DNA from: Pseudo-nitzschia pungens
Lineage: Eukaryota > Bacillariophyta > Bacillariophyceae > Bacillariales > Bacillariaceae
Length of the DNA stretch: 64,000 nucleotides
Assembly (NCBI GenBank): GCA_037355855.1
Contig: CM074763.1
Coordinates: 3,720,001-3,784,000 of the forward strand
Reading direction: 5' to 3'
In this document: positions 1-10,911 of the stretch, piece after piece
How the letters are laid out: each line of letters starts with the position of its first letter
Numbering within the stretch: position 1 is the stretch's first letter
Program-made: the position numbers and the translations under genes
Notes under the pieces: model-generated
Databases searched by the model: none
Told to the model about the DNA's origin: nothing
The model's input: only the letters and a program-made list of their open reading frames with translations

Positions 1-1696
1 GCAGACGAAGCAAAGCTTGCATTCCCGGACTTTACGAAACCATTTCACCTCTACTCGGATGCCAGTGACAGGCAACTGGGAGCAACCGTATGCCAAGATG
101 GCAAACCCCTTGGATTCTACACCCGGAAGCTGAACTCCGCACAGCTCAACTACACTGTGGGGGAAAAGGAACTCCTGGGCATAGTAGAAGGCCTGAAGGC
201 GTTTGAAGGGATTCTACGAGGACAAGACGTGATCATCCACACAGACCACCTTAACCTGCTCTACCAACAGATGCCCACCCAAAGGATGGTGCGGTGGAGA
301 CTCCTTATGGAGGAGTTCCACCCGGTAGTCAAGCATGTTGCTGGCAAAGATAATGACGCAGCAGACGCCCTGTCTCGGCTGGACATCACGGATGATCCAG
401 CAGACACAGTGGAATGGCTACCGCCAAATAAGCCCCTCACCTACGCGGATGAGGAAGAGCACCTCCGGAAACTCCTATTCCCACTTGGAGAGGAAGCGCC
501 GGAAGAATTCCAGGGCAATAGTGCATTCCCACTTGCCCCGGACATGATTCAGTTCTACCAACAACAGGACACGGAAATCGTGAGCGCTCTGGAAAAAGAC
601 AACCGACTAACCACCAAAAATGTGGAAGGTTACAGTCTAATCCACAAAGAAGGGAAAATTCTGATTCCCGACAAACTCAAGGAAAGAGTTATGGAATGGT
701 GCCACACCATGCTGGTCCATCCCGGAGAAAAACGAATGGAACAGAGCATCCGCTCAGTGTTCACCTGGAAAGGCCTACGAAAGGACGTCCAGGACCTCTG
801 CAAACACTGCCACACGTGCCAGATGTTCAAAAAGAGTGGCCGGAAGAAGTATGGACTACTACCGGAGAAAGCCGTTGAGGTTACCAAATGGCTGAGGGTC
901 AACGTCGACCTCTGGGGACCTGCAACTGTCCACAACAAAAATGGTAAAGACTACCACATCCATGCCCTCACCATGGTGGACCCAGTGACAGGATGGCTTG
1001 AACTGGCTCATCTGAAGGAACTCCCCAAATGCAGCAGAAACTCAACGATTGTTGGATAGTACCTGGCTAGCAAGATATCCTCAACAGAAAGAAATCGGAT
1101 TCGATGGTGGAAGTGAGTTCAAAGCAGAATTCCAGGAACTCTGCGAGAACATGGGAATGAAAAGGAAGCCCAGTGGTGCTTGGAACCCCCAATCCAATGC
1201 TGTATTGGAGAGGATCCACCAGGTGCTGAAGGACTGCCTATTATCCTTTAACTTGGAACAAAGAGATCTCCATGAAAAGGACCCATTTGAGGAATTCACC
1301 ACAAAGGCAGCATACGCGATCAGAAGCGCCATCCACACCACCCTAGGGTACTCCCCAGCGCAACTGGTGTTTGGAAGGGACATGTTCATGCCTGTGAATT
1401 TCCCAGTGGATTGGGAAGCAATCCAAGCAAGGAAACAAAAGAGTATCCACAAGAGTAACATCAGGGAGAACCGGAAGAGGATCCCCCATGTCTATAAGGA
1501 AGGAGACTATGTCACCCTGGAAAGGAAGGGCATTATTCCAAAACTATCCTTCCCACGACAAGGACCTTACAAGGTGCTCCAGGCCCATGACAATGGAACT
1601 GTGACTATTGAAACTGCTCCCTTTGTAACCGACCGGGTTAACATTAGAAGAGTGCACCCTTATTATTGCAGGGATAGCATCGAACCGGAGAAGTAA
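1..1696 (+). pseudogene. Gy-A1 pol remnant (RNase H, integrase), frameshifted
   Basis: Frame 1 is open from the window edge to 1059 and carries the end of RNase H (YSDASDRQLGATVCQDG at the very start) and the integrase zinc-binding region (CKHCHTC, about 808-829). Translation then moves to frame 2 (about 1020-1696), with integrase core motifs (GFDGGSEFKAEF, NPQSNAVLERIHQ) and a C-terminal region. Compared with the copy at 17565-19022, one extra A near 1020-1025 (aaggAactcc against aaggactcg) causes the shift. No other lesion is visible in the part seen. As Ty3/gypsy pol it would have made integrase for cDNA insertion; this copy cannot. Confidence 0.9.
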
Positions 1697-1714
1697 CAGT
1701 ACCATGGAGGAGCA

Positions 1715-1902
1715 TGCCGTGCACCAGAATACAGTCACGAGTCCACTCGAGACTGGATTAAGGATAAGGATAAAAGAATCAGCGAGCCGACAGAATCGCT
1801 GATTTGGAGGGCTCTTAGAACTGTAGCAAATAGACTAACCAATAGGGCTCACAATTTGCATATCACTACTATTCTAATCACTAGTAGACCCGGGGTATGG
1901 CA
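1715..1902 (+). repeat. Gy-A1 3' LTR
   Basis: It begins TGCCGTGCACC and ends GGGGTATGGCA (TG...CA termini) and is 188 bp long. It differs from the 189-bp LTRs of the other Gy-A copies at several scattered bases, so this copy is older or from a diverged sublineage. A purine-rich stretch (ccatggaggagca) sits just upstream as the likely polypurine tract. Confidence 0.9.
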
Positions 1903-2209
1903 GATCATAGCACCATGAATATCTTCATATATTCATGTATATCTACTGAATATTCAATGTACAAGAGTACACATACAAAATGATACTGAATGGACATTCA
2001 AACAAAGATTCCCCTGACTTGCTGATTATTGATATTATGCCCAACAAACAGAATATTATTGTTTGTCTGCTCATTCATCCCATACTCAAGAAATCATTTC
2101 CATCTTGCAAAGTATTCAACCATTCTCTTTTATCACAATTTAAAATCATTCATCTTTAAAATACCTCTATCCCATAACACTCAATCTAATTCTACTGTAG
2201 AGTGTCACA
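1903..2209 (+). repeat. LTR fragment of family C, left end removed by Gy-A1
   Basis: The sequence aligns by eye with the 3' two thirds of the family C LTR at 3643-3982: shared words include ctgaatattcaatgtacaag, tattgatattatgccc and caaagtattcaaccattctc. It ends GTGTCACA, a diverged form of the CCGTAACA terminus. The right flank AGATC continues into gypsy B pol, matching the uninterrupted B copy near 52266, so this LTR had inserted into Gy-B1. An apparent long reading frame through it is only a run-on from the B pol frame. Confidence 0.7.
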
Positions 2210-2667
2210 AGATCAACCTCCTATTCAATACCGGAGCAGTACAGTGGATGGACAGAACCATTCCTATGAAGGACACCTCCCTATACCACGAGTCCAACTA
2301 CACCATGCTAATGGAAGAACTAGAAGACGCTGAACTCTTTGCTGATGATCTCTCCTTTGCCAATCCATACAAGTCCAAGGTTATCCTAGACAGAGCCTAC
2401 CAAGAAACACATCCATCTACAGTAGCACAGCAACAGTCCCACATGTCAAAAGAAGAGCAGCAGCAGTTCCAAGCAGTACTAAACAAGTATCCAAATGTCT
2501 TCAATGGTGAACTTGGCAAGTATCCTCACAAGAAGATCTCTCTTAGAGTGAAGCCCAGATCCAAGCCCATACACAAAAAGCCTTATCCAGTAGCATACAA
2601 GCGAGAAGACCTATTCAAAAGGGAGCTCCAGAATCTTTGCAATGATGGAGTCCTCAAAAGATGCACT

Positions 2668-3606
2668 GGACCTTCTGGAACAAAGATAGTTTTCGATGCG
2701 CGGACCGCGCAATTTTTTATTGCAGTTAGTCATTTTGAGGGTATCCCCTTAAATTAATTATCTCCCCCAAACAAACTCACATTTTTTGGGATCGAAAAAA
2801 GTGCAGATTTTCATGGGACTAAAAAACTTGCATTTTTGCTAAAAAAAAACACGTATATACAGCAATAAATGCGAGTTTTCAGCAGAAATTAGCAGAAAAA
2901 TGCAAGTTTTCAGCAGAAAAATGCGAGTTTCAGCAGAAAAATGTGAGTTTTCTATACAAAATGCGAGTTTTCTTTGGGAAAATGAGTGTTTTCAACAAAA
3001 AACTCGATTTGAATGAGCCAATCAAAAAATTCGATTTTCCAGTACAAATTGTACAGGGATATAGGTAGAAAAAAAACTGATGCAGCAATGTGTCGTCGAT
3101 AATACAGGGGGGACAGCAAGCAGCACGCAGCAACGCATCGATAATACAGGGGGGGGACAGCAAGCAGCAACAACGCGTTGACAATACAGGGGGGACAGCA
3201 AGCAGCAATGCGTCGATAATAAAGGGGGGACAGCAAACAGCAGCAGGCAGCAACGCGTCAATAATATAGGGGGGGACAGCATCTCTTAGCAAATTGACTC
3301 CATCGTTGCGCCTCTCTTAGCAAATCGACTCCCTCAAACAAAATTTTTGCAAAGAAAACTCGCACTTTTTTTGTCCGTTGTGCACTTTTTTTGTCCGTTG
3401 AACCAAACTTGCATTTAATGCGAGTTGAAAAAGAACGTGTTTTTTAGTCCCGTGAAAACTTGCACTTTTTGGTCTCGAAAAAAGTGCGAGAAAAAAGTGC
3501 GAGTTTATCCCCCCAAATTGTGTTCCAAAAGGGGGATGTGAGTTGACAAGTTTGACTCAAAAAATTGCGCGATTCGCGCGAAGATATTTACAGTTCCGGA
3601 AGGTCC
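2668..3606 (+). mobile_element. Element E1: TIR element made of reiterated CTCGCAYTTTT-like motifs
   Basis: It is bounded by the inverted termini GGACCTTCTGGAAC and GTTCCGGAAGGTCC and interrupts Gy-B1 RT. A second, longer copy in the opposite orientation is at 20808-22113. It has no plausible coding region; apparent minus-strand frames at 2930-3292 are low-complexity translations of a repeat. The interior is built of many copies of a gaaaactcgcattttt-like word in both orientations and of cagcaacgcgtcgataatacag-like units (about 3075-3285). The ends hold short GCGCGAATCGCGC-type palindromes. It is probably a non-autonomous DNA transposon. The target duplication is not clear. Confidence 0.7.
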
Positions 3607-3642
3607 TGGTCCAGCTGAATGGGCATTCCCAACCTTTATTGT

Positions 3643-3982
3643 TGTTACGGGCTGACGTAGGTACCCCTACGAGAGGCTCTTAATGATTCATTGAATCCCG
3701 CATATACTCCAATATGTATGATATTGATGTATATATACTGAATATTAAATGTACAAGAATACACATACAATTCAACCAAAGATTCCATGACTCACGGATT
3801 ATTGATATTATGCCCGACGAACAATTATATCATTGTTCGATCATTAATTCCATACTGAAGGAATCAATCCCATCTCGTAAAGTATTCAACCATTCTCTTT
3901 CATAACACAATTTATTAACCTTTCATCTTTAAAATACCTCTATCCTGTATTACTCCATCTAATTCTACCTTAGACCGTAACA
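3643..3982 (+). repeat. Solo LTR of family C
   Basis: A 340-bp sequence starts TGTTACGG and ends CCGTAACA. It is flanked by a perfect 5-bp duplication ATTGT (3638-3642 and 3983-3987) and sits within Gy-B1 RT. It matches, in reverse orientation, the two LTRs of element C at 11099-11437 and 19732-20070. No internal region is present, so this is a solo LTR left by LTR-LTR recombination. Confidence 0.9.
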
Positions 3983-4346
3983 ATTGTTCCAAAGAAAGAC
4001 AACAGGGTTAGATGGGTATCAGACTTCAGAGAACTCAATGAACTTCTTGAACGCAGGCCTTATCCAATCCCCAGGATACAGGACATCATGAACAAGAGAG
4101 GCAAGTACACTCACTTCACCAAGATTGACTTGTCCATGCAATACTACTGCTTTAAACTGGATGAAGCAAGCAAGAAGCTCTGTACCATAGTCACCTGGAT
4201 GATCAATGAAGAATGTAAAGTAAAATTGTAAGCATGTAAATGTGTACAGGTACTGTATGAACAAAAAGAACCAAATTTCTTTTCACAATCTGAACTCTTC
4301 TCCAGATCTTTCTTTCTTCTCTACCTTCTCCTTGTGTTTGTGGTTT

Positions 4347-4535
4347 TGCCATACCCCGGGTCTACTAGTGATTAGAATAGTAGTGATATGCAAATTGTGA
4401 GCTCTATTGGTTAGTCTATTTGCTACAGTTCTAAGAGCCTTCCGAATCAGCGATTCTATCGACTCGCCGATTGTTTTTATCCTTATCCTTAATCCAGTCC
4501 CGTGTGTACTCGTGACTGTATTTTGGTGCACGGCA
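4347..4535 (-). repeat. Gy-A2 3' LTR
   Basis: 189 bp; on the plus strand it starts TGCCATACCCC and ends GGTGCACGGCA. It appears identical to its partner at 9955-10143. It differs from the Gy-A3 LTRs at one position near the middle (GTCGATAG against GTCGACAG in element orientation). Confidence 0.95.
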
Positions 4536-4553
4536 TACTCCTCCATGGTACTG

Positions 4554-7500
4554 TTACGATTTAATAGGATCCCTGCAATAATAGGGGTGCACTCTCCTAA
4601 TGTTAACCCGATCGGTTACAAAGGGAGCAGTTTCAATAGTTACAGTTCCATTGTTATGGGCCTTGATCACCTTGTAAGGTCCTTGTCGTGGGAAGGATAA
4701 TTTCGGAACAATGCCCTTCCTTTCCAGGGTGACATAGTCTCCTTCCTTGTAGACATGGGGAATCCTCTTCTGATTCTCCCTGGTGTTACTCTTGTGGATA
4801 CTCTTTTGTTTCCTTGCTTGGATTGCTTCCCAATCCACTGGGTAATTCACAGGCATAAACATGTCCCTTCCAAACACCAGTTGCGCTGGGGAATATCCCA
4901 GGGTGGTGTGAATGGCACTTCTGATGGCGTACGCTGCTTTGGTGGTGAATTCCTCAAAAGGGTCCTTCTCGTGGAGATCTCTTTGTTCCAGGTTAAAGGA
5001 CAATAGGCAGTCCTTCAGGACCTGGTGGATTCGTTCCAGCACTGAGTTGGATTGTGGGTTCCAAGCGCCACTGGGCTTTCTTTTCATCCCCATGTTGTCA
5101 CAGAGCTCCTGGAACTCTGCTTTGAACTCGCTCCCGCCGTCAAAGCCAATTTCCTTCGGGCGCGGATATCGTGCTAGCCAAGTACTGTCCAACAATCGTT
5201 GAGTTTCTGCTGCGTTTGGCGAGTCCTTCAGATGGGCCAATTCAAACCATCCGGTCACTGGGTCCACCATGGTGAGAACATGGATGTGGTAGTCTTTACC
5301 CTTTTTATTGTGGACAGTTGCAGGTCCCCAGAGGTCCACATTGACCCTCTGCCATTTGGTAACCTCAACTGCTTTCTCCGGTAGTAGTCCATACTTCTTC
5401 CGGCCACTCTTTTTGAACATCTGACACGTGTGGCAGTGCTTACAGAGGTCCTGGACGTCCTTTCGTAGGCCTTTCCAGGTGAACACTGAGCGAATGCTCT
5501 GTTCCATTCTCTTTTCTCCGGGATGGACCAACATGCTGTGGTACCATTCCATGACTCTGTCCTTGAGTTTGTCGGGAATCAGAATCTTTCCTTCTTTGTG
5601 GACTAGGTTGTAGCCTTCCACCATTTTGGTGGTCAGTCGATTGTCTTTTTCCAGAGCATTCGCGATTCCTGTGTCCTTTTGCTGGTAGAACTGAATCATG
5701 TCCGGGGCAAGTGGGAATGCACTATTGCCCTGGAATTCTTCCGGCGCTTCTCCAAGCGGGAATAGGAGTTGCCGGAGGTGCTCTTCCTCATCCGCGTAGG
5801 TGAGGGGCTTATTTGGTGGTAGCCATTCCACTGTGTCCGCTGGGTCATCTGTGATGTCCAGCCGAGACAGTGCGTCTGCTGCATCGTTTTCTTTGCCAGC
5901 AACATGCTTGACTATTGGGTGGAACTCCTCCATAAGGAGTCTCCACCGGACCATTCTTTGGGTCGGCATCTGTTGGTACAGTAGGTTCAGGTGATCCATG
6001 TGAATGGTTACATCCTGGCCTCGCAGGATTCCTTCAAATGCTTTTAAGCCTTCTACTATGCCCAGGAGTTCCTTTTCTCCCACGGTGTAGTTGAGTTGCG
6101 CTGAGTTCAGCTTCCGGGTGTAGAATCCAAGTGGTTTTCCATCTTGGCATACAGTTGCTCCCAGTTGCCGGTCGCTGGCGTCTGAGTAGAGATGAAATGG
6201 TTTCGTAAAGTCCGGGAATGCGAGTTTCGCTTCATCTGCGAGCATCCTCTTCGCCTCCATGAAAGCTTTCTGCTCTGCTGGACCAGTTCAGTTTGCCCTT
6301 TTTCCCTGCGAGTTTATTGAGGGGGGCTAGGATGTGGGAGCGGCGCTTCCACATGTCCCGGTAGAAGTTTACCATTCCAAGGAACATCTTGAGTTGCTTG
6401 GTGTTCTTGGGGGGTTCCAGGCGCTTCATCGCCTCCAGCTTCTTTGGCTGGGGCTGAATACCCTCTGTTGTTAACAGAAATCCCAGATATTCCACTTCTT
6501 TTTGCATGAAGAAGGATTTTCTAAGGTTGGCTCGGAAGCCAGCGTCATCCAGTCTCTGGAGGACTGTATCGATTTTGTCGAGGTGATCCTGCTCAGATTC
6601 CCCCTCGCGTTGAATGATTAGAATATCATCGATGTAAAGAAGGACGTAGTCCAGATCCCCTAGGAGGTTCATCATGACCAACTGGAAGATGTCGGGGGCG
6701 CACGCGATTCCCATCGCAAGACGCTTGTAGGCATACTTTCCCCATGGCAAAATGGTAGAGCAAATCTTTTGGCTCTCCTTGCAAATGGGAATGGTGTAGT
6801 AGCCTTGGGATAAGTCCAGTGCCGTGGCGGACTTGAATTTCTGGAGCCGTTGGATGGTTTCCCCTATTCGTGGTAGTGGGAATGGTTTCCTTTGGATTGC
6901 GGCGTTCATCTTACGGAAGTCCGTAAGTACTCGTATGTCCCCTGTCTTTTTGGGTTGACAAAAGGTAGGCGACGCCCAGGGGGAGTCGTCATCGTGTGGA
7001 AGTTTCTCCAGAACTCCAATATCACAGAGCCTGTTGATTTCCTTCCGGAGTGCGTGTTCAAAGGCATGGGGTACTGAATAGTACCTCTGCCGGACCGGTT
7101 TAACCCCTGGTTGGAGTTCAATAGATACCGGTTCAATATTCTTGAGCAGTCCCAGACCTCCTCCAAAGAGTGTGGGGAACTTCTTCAATGTTTTCTTCAG
7201 GGCCTCCTTAGACGCGTCTGTGATCTCCAGGTCGTTGACCATGGAGTCTATATCTACTTTGGAGTAGTCGGCGTCCAGGATCTTGGCTTGCCTTTCTTCC
7301 TCCTGTTGGAGGATTGGACTCTGTGTGTTGGCAAAGAACACTGCCTCACATTTGTCCGGGTCAGAGAGTTCCCCCATCCCCTTCATGGGGATGGAGTCAC
7401 CTTGCCATGAGATTGTTCGGGAGCTGTATTTGATATCCAGTCCCAATTGTGCCATTAGGTCGGATCCTATGATCACGTCATAGGGTACCTCCTCGTGGTG

Positions 7501-7809
7501 ATGATACTCATCCACTTGGAAGGTCCACTTGATGGTCTTTGAGTTTGAAAACTCTATCAACTTCAGTCCCACTGAAGCCGCGGACTTTGTTCGAAATTTG
7601 CCCCCATAGGTATTATAGGTGACAGATCGTTGGTCCCGGTTCGTAAGTTGACTTCGGTCGACAAAGTGTTTTAGGATTATGGACTTGGAGCATCCTGAGT
7701 CCAGAAGGCCCCGGAGCATCCTCCCCCTTCCCTTGTGGTCCAACACCTCCACACAGACATCTGCAAATCGGTTGATTATGCGTGGTCCGGTGTGGATGGT
7801 GTCGGCAAT
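4554..7809 (-). pseudogene. Gy-A2 pol polyprotein (PR-RT-RNaseH-IN), one 8-bp deletion
   Basis: Pol continues in the gag frame directly after the gag TGA. It carries an aspartic protease (LLDSGCSKSIIL), RT with the catalytic box LLYIDDILI, RNase H (FHLYSDASDRQLGA), integrase zinc finger (CKHCHTC) and integrase core D-D-E (VNVDLWGPA, GFDGGSEFKAEF, NPQSNSVLERIH). The frame breaks near 6280. Gy-A3 has NWYWGPAEQK there, while Gy-A2 lacks 8 bp (tactgggg) lying between two GGT triplets, which looks like slippage. The frame before the lesion stops at 6232 and the downstream frame runs to 4554. This copy has ATT rather than ATG immediately after the gag stop, so pol would need read-through of the UGA. 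Confidence 0.93.
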
Positions 7810-9213
7810 TCATTTGTGGGATCCTTTCTTCTTGAAGGTTTTTCTGTATTTTCTCCGGTACTCCTTGAGTTCTCTGTCGGAGATATCAATTTCGTCGTCA
7901 GAGACTTCATGATCAGCTTGGGCCGTGGCCAGTACATAGGAGTACTCGTGGTTGGAGAGGTTCCTTCCCCAGTGGGGTTTGGAGTGTTGCTCGTCGTCCG
8001 AGTCTTCTTTTGCCACAAAATGCTCCTTGAGCAGATTGATGGTTTCCCGGTCGAATTTCCCCTTCTTGGGTGGTCCTCCGGTTAGTTTCCAGCATTTGCC
8101 GGCGTGGGTCTTGCCACAGGTTTTGCAAAGTTGCTTATTGTTGTCCATTGGGCGCTTCTTTTTGTTGGGAGACTTGCTGTTTCCTCCCCCAGAAGTGGCC
8201 TTGGAGTTCTTCTTGGTGCCACCGTTTTGTTTTTCCAGTTCGGTGATCCGTTTGCGAAGTTCTTCTTCGTTTCGGATGGTGGTTTCCAAGTTTTCGAGTT
8301 TGTCGATCGTGGTGTTGAAGGAATGGGTAAAGACGTCCCATCCAATGTGTTCCAGTTTGTCCCTCTGGGTGTGGGTCATGCTGGTGTCCAGAATTTCCTT
8401 CATCTCGTCGTGAGTGAAGCTGGAGGGTGCCATTCCTGTGGCGGCGCCACTTTCCCAGAGGCATTCTGGTAGATAGCTTTGTAGTTCGGCCATTCGATTG
8501 GCCCAGGCGCGGATGCCATGTTTCATGTCGACTCGCATCCCCCGCATAAAGCGGCGGAGGAGGATGTAGGAGCGTTTCCCGTTCATGTCATTGCCGAAAA
8601 CTTTCAGCTTGAGGGCATACATGCATTCCTCGATGACATCCTTCTTGTACTCCTCTGATTTGTAGTACTTTGTGAGGGCATCGGGTACCTTCTTTTTGGG
8701 GATTGGAGCGCCGAGGTCCTCGGGCTCTGTTTCCTCATCCGATTTTGCCGTGGCAGTCGGTTTGGTTTTGTCAGTTTTCTGGGTGGAGTTCCCTTCGACC
8801 GGCTCCTTGGGCGTGTCAGCGGGAGCTTCTGTGGTTAGGTCGGTTATTGCGACTTTCTGGATCCTCATTTGGACCAGTTTGTTGTTGTGTGTCTTGTGAC
8901 CTGGTTCGGCATAGTAGGACCGGCCTAGAGTCATTTGGACGATAGAGAGTGCCTCGTTGGAGAGGACCCTCTGGAGGACGTCCAGTTTCTGGTCTCCTTG
9001 GAGTTTGTCATTGCCAGCAATTTTCTGGTCAAAGTCTCTTTTCCAGATGATAAAGAGTTCCGGTCTTTCAGTGCCGGTGAGTACCTTCAGATAGTCACTG
9101 AAAGCTACCCCTCCTTTTTCTGAGTCGATACTCATTTTCACGGTGGTGGCATCTTCCGGCCAGTCCTCTCGTGTAAAGTGAAAGGGTTTCTGTTTGGTTC
9201 CTTTAGACGCCAT
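7810..9213 (-). CDS. Gy-A2 Gag
   Basis: An intact 467-residue Gag starts at ATG 9213 in the context CCATGG and is collinear with Gag of Gy-A3 (479 aa). An N-terminal capsid-like region (LTGTERPELFIIWKRDFDQK) and a central acidic linker are followed by a lysine-rich tract and a CCHC-type zinc knuckle, CKTCGKTHAGKC (C-x2-C-x3-H-x3-C). The C-terminal part is acidic then basic. Gag would form the particle that packages element RNA in the cytoplasm. It ends at TGA 7812-7810, in frame with pol. Confidence 0.9.
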   Translation of the reverse strand: MASKGTKQKPFHFTREDWPEDATTVKMSIDSEKGGVAFSDYLKVLTGTERPELFIIWKRDFDQKIAGNDKLQGDQKLDVLQRVLSNEALSIVQMTLGRSYYAEPGHKTHNNKLVQMRIQKVAITDLTTEAPADTPKEPVEGNSTQKTDKTKPTATAKSDEETEPEDLGAPIPKKKVPDALTKYYKSEEYKKDVIEECMYALKLKVFGNDMNGKRSYILLRRFMRGMRVDMKHGIRAWANRMAELQSYLPECLWESGAATGMAPSSFTHDEMKEILDTSMTHTQRDKLEHIGWDVFTHSFNTTIDKLENLETTIRNEEELRKRITELEKQNGGTKKNSKATSGGGNSKSPNKKKRPMDNNKQLCKTCGKTHAGKCWKLTGGPPKKGKFDRETINLLKEHFVAKEDSDDEQHSKPHWGRNLSNHEYSYVLATAQADHEVSDDEIDISDRELKEYRRKYRKTFKKKGSHK

Positions 9214-9220
9214 GGTTGGG

Positions 9221-9694
9221 TTAATCGGTTATTCTATTTAATCTAGTTACACTATTTCTGTTATCTTTGCTGTTTGTGTTGAAACTGAGCAAAAAGTGAT
9301 TGCTCAGCTCCTCCAGTTTCTCTTGCTGGATTTCCACTGCTCTCGCGATAACTCGTGTTATAACTGATTTCCCCCCTGGTTTGTCCAGTGGTGGGAGTTG
9401 TTTCTCTCTTTGGTTCCCGGGAATCCTGTGGTTCTCCGGAGTTGCTTCTGTTTTTATTTCGTGGGATTCGATTCCCGTGGTTCTCCGGCGTTGCTTCCCT
9501 ATTAAGCAATCACCGGGCCGGTCCCACTTCCCGTTTCCTGTGGGATTGGTGGTGTTTGGGTATTCATTATATACCTTTCCGGATATCCGTATATTTCGGT
9601 TGTGGTTGGCATCCCCTGTTCGGTCTGTCCATCCACTCAGTGTTGGTCCAATTAGTCCACTCACTGGATTATGTGTCACTTTTTCGACACTCAT
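9221..9694 (-). CDS. Leader ORF upstream of gag in Gy-A2 (unknown)
   Basis: A 157-codon ATG-initiated frame in the leader ends 7 bp before the gag start. It has no domain I recognise and is rich in Asn, Thr, Arg and Gly. Its first half is conserved in protein sequence in Gy-A3 (about 13824-14093; PTLSGWTDR, NTTNPTGNGKWDRPGDC). In Gy-A3 the start ATG is lost and a CAA-to-TAA change truncates it, and Gy-A4 lacks most of the leader. It may be non-coding leader RNA that happens to be open. Confidence 0.3.
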   Translation of the reverse strand: MSVEKVTHNPVSGLIGPTLSGWTDRTGDANHNRNIRISGKVYNEYPNTTNPTGNGKWDRPGDCLIGKQRRRTTGIESHEIKTEATPENHRIPGNQREKQLPPLDKPGGKSVITRVIARAVEIQQEKLEELSNHFLLSFNTNSKDNRNSVTRLNRITD

Positions 9695-9954
9695 TTTATT
9701 CGATCATTTCTTTTGTCGACCATGGTCCTGTTTAGGCCCTTAGGTGTCTCTGTTGCTTCAGTTGCTCCCTGTAATGGAGCCAGCTGTTGCCGGGGTTGGT
9801 ATTCCTTAGTGCTGCAGACACCGGATGTCCTTCTCCCTGTTCTTTGCTTCTCTGCGCCTCCATTTTTGTCAGTTTCCGGCGTCGATCCCTCTTCGGTCGA
9901 TCGATCGGTTGTTTCTGCTCATGGTCTTCAGCGCTCAGCTTGATTTTAAAATCA

Positions 9955-10143
9955 TGCCATACCCCGGGTCTACTAGTGATTAGAATAGTAGTGATATGCA
10001 AATTGTGAGCTCTATTGGTTAGTCTATTTGCTACAGTTCTAAGAGCCTTCCGAATCAGCGATTCTATCGACTCGCCGATTGTTTTTATCCTTATCCTTAA
10101 TCCAGTCCCGTGTGTACTCGTGACTGTATTTTGGTGCACGGCA
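9955..10143 (-). repeat. Gy-A2 5' LTR
   Basis: 189 bp, apparently identical to the 3' LTR. Directly internal to it is the 14-bp perfect palindrome TGATTTTAAAATCA (9941-9954), occupying the place where a tRNA primer-binding site would normally begin. The same palindrome follows the Gy-A3 5' LTR. Confidence 0.95.
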
Positions 10144-10148
10144 GGTTT

Positions 10149-10435
10149 GGTCATTTATCGACTACATGTACTTTGACTGGAAGAATTTATTTTGTCTGAT
10201 TGGGCCACTTGGTTCTTTCTTTGGGGTGTTCCATGGAGTTGTAAGCAAGAATGATCAGTCTGTTATTGGAACCCCTTGTCCTGGATGATGAGGCCAGCAG
10301 TGCAAAAACTTGTCTTGGTTCCTGTTGAGAAACAAGAAGATCTGAAACTAGCACGAAGTCCAGGAAAATGGTTGATTTTTTGGAAAAAAATTGCTTCGTA
10401 GAAAATAAAAATTAAATTCTTGAAACCCCCCTGCG
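10149..10435. other. No gene seen
   Basis: 287 bp between the Gy-A2 target duplication and a tandem array. It has no coding frame of note and no match to other repeats in the window. It was contiguous with 4196-4346 before Gy-A2 inserted. Confidence 0.5.
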
Positions 10436-10911
10436 ACACCAGTCGACACCAGTAGACACCAGTCGACACCAGTGTTTGTATGTTCATATGTTCATACGTT
10501 GGTATGTTCGTCTGTTTGTATGATTGTATGTTCGTTTGTTCATCTGTTCATACACTGGTATGTTGGTCTGTTCGTATGATTATATGTTGGTCTGTTTGTC
10601 TGTTCATACGTTTGTCTGTTCAAACATTTGTCTGTTCGTATGCTTATATGTTCATCTGTTCGTATGATCGTATGTTCGTCTGTTCATACGTTTGTCTGTT
10701 CATATGCTGGTATGTTGTTGGTCTGTTCGTATGATCATATGTTCGTCTGTTTGTCTGCTCGTCTGTTCGTCTGTTCATACGTTCGTCTGTTTAAACGTTC
10801 GTCTGTTCGTATGCTTATATGTTCGTATGTTCGTCTGCTCGTCTGTTTGTCTATTCATACGTTCATCTGTTCATACATTGGTACATTTGTCTGTTCGTAT
10901 GATTGTATGTT
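10436..10911. repeat. GACACCAGT array followed by TGTTCGTA/TGTTCGTC tetramer-based array
   Basis: 10436-10472 holds about four units of a 10-bp repeat (cgacaccagt). From 10473 to about 10910 the sequence consists of TGTT alternating with CGTA, CGTC, CATA and similar tetramers. This gives long but meaningless Cys/Val/Ser-rich open frames. The same two arrays occur in mirror order on the other side of element C (20240-20670), both in the same orientation. Confidence 0.85.

Larger units (their letters stand above)
1..1902 (+). mobile_element. Gy-A1: Ty3/gypsy LTR retrotransposon, 3' part, cut by window edge
   Basis: This is the 3' portion of a gypsy element whose 5' part lies outside the window. 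It starts inside RNase H, continues through integrase and ends in a 188-bp 3' LTR. The same family is present as full copies at 4347-10143 (minus) and 13350-19229 (plus), which fixes the domain order and LTR boundaries. The five bases after the LTR (GATCA, 1903-1907) should be one copy of the target duplication; the other is outside. It lies inside an older LTR of element family C, whose remaining part is 1903-2209. Confidence 0.9.
2210..4195 (+). pseudogene. Gy-B1 pol fragment (protease/RT linker and N-terminal RT), with two insertions
   Basis: Pieces at 2210-2667, 3607-3642 and 3988-4195 match, in order, the pol of Gy-B2 (about 52266-52965). They include the linker (PMKDTSLYH, ELEDAELFADDLSF), the start of RT (KPGSKPIHKKPYPVAYKRED in the B2 form) and the RT stretch IVPKKDNRVRWVSDFRELN. 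The sequence is broken by element E1 (2668-3606) and by a solo LTR of family C (3643-3982, TSD ATTGT). Homology stops at 4195 within RT; RNase H and integrase are absent. 4196-4346 is a short AT-rich tail with nothing recognisable, ending where Gy-A2 begins. Confidence 0.85.
4347..10143 (-). mobile_element. Gy-A2: full-length Ty3/gypsy element
   Basis: This is a complete minus-strand element: 5' LTR 10143-9955, leader, gag, pol, 3' LTR 4535-4347. It is flanked by the 5-bp duplication GGTTT (4342-4346 and 10144-10148). The two LTRs look identical by eye, so insertion was recent. The PR-RT-RNaseH-IN order makes it Ty3/gypsy. The only obvious defect is an 8-bp deletion in pol near 6280. Confidence 0.95.

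Noticed and set aside
2668..2672. GGACC/GGTCC as a target duplication of element E
   Set aside because: They are inverted, not direct, so they belong to the terminal inverted repeat; no convincing direct duplication was found.
2029..2757. A single 242-codon frame across LTR, B pol and E1
   Set aside because: It crosses three different elements; only its middle matches gypsy B pol.
10436..10911. Long Cys/Val-rich open frames (also at 20254-20650)
   Set aside because: They are translations of tetramer repeats, open in several frames, with no coding signature.
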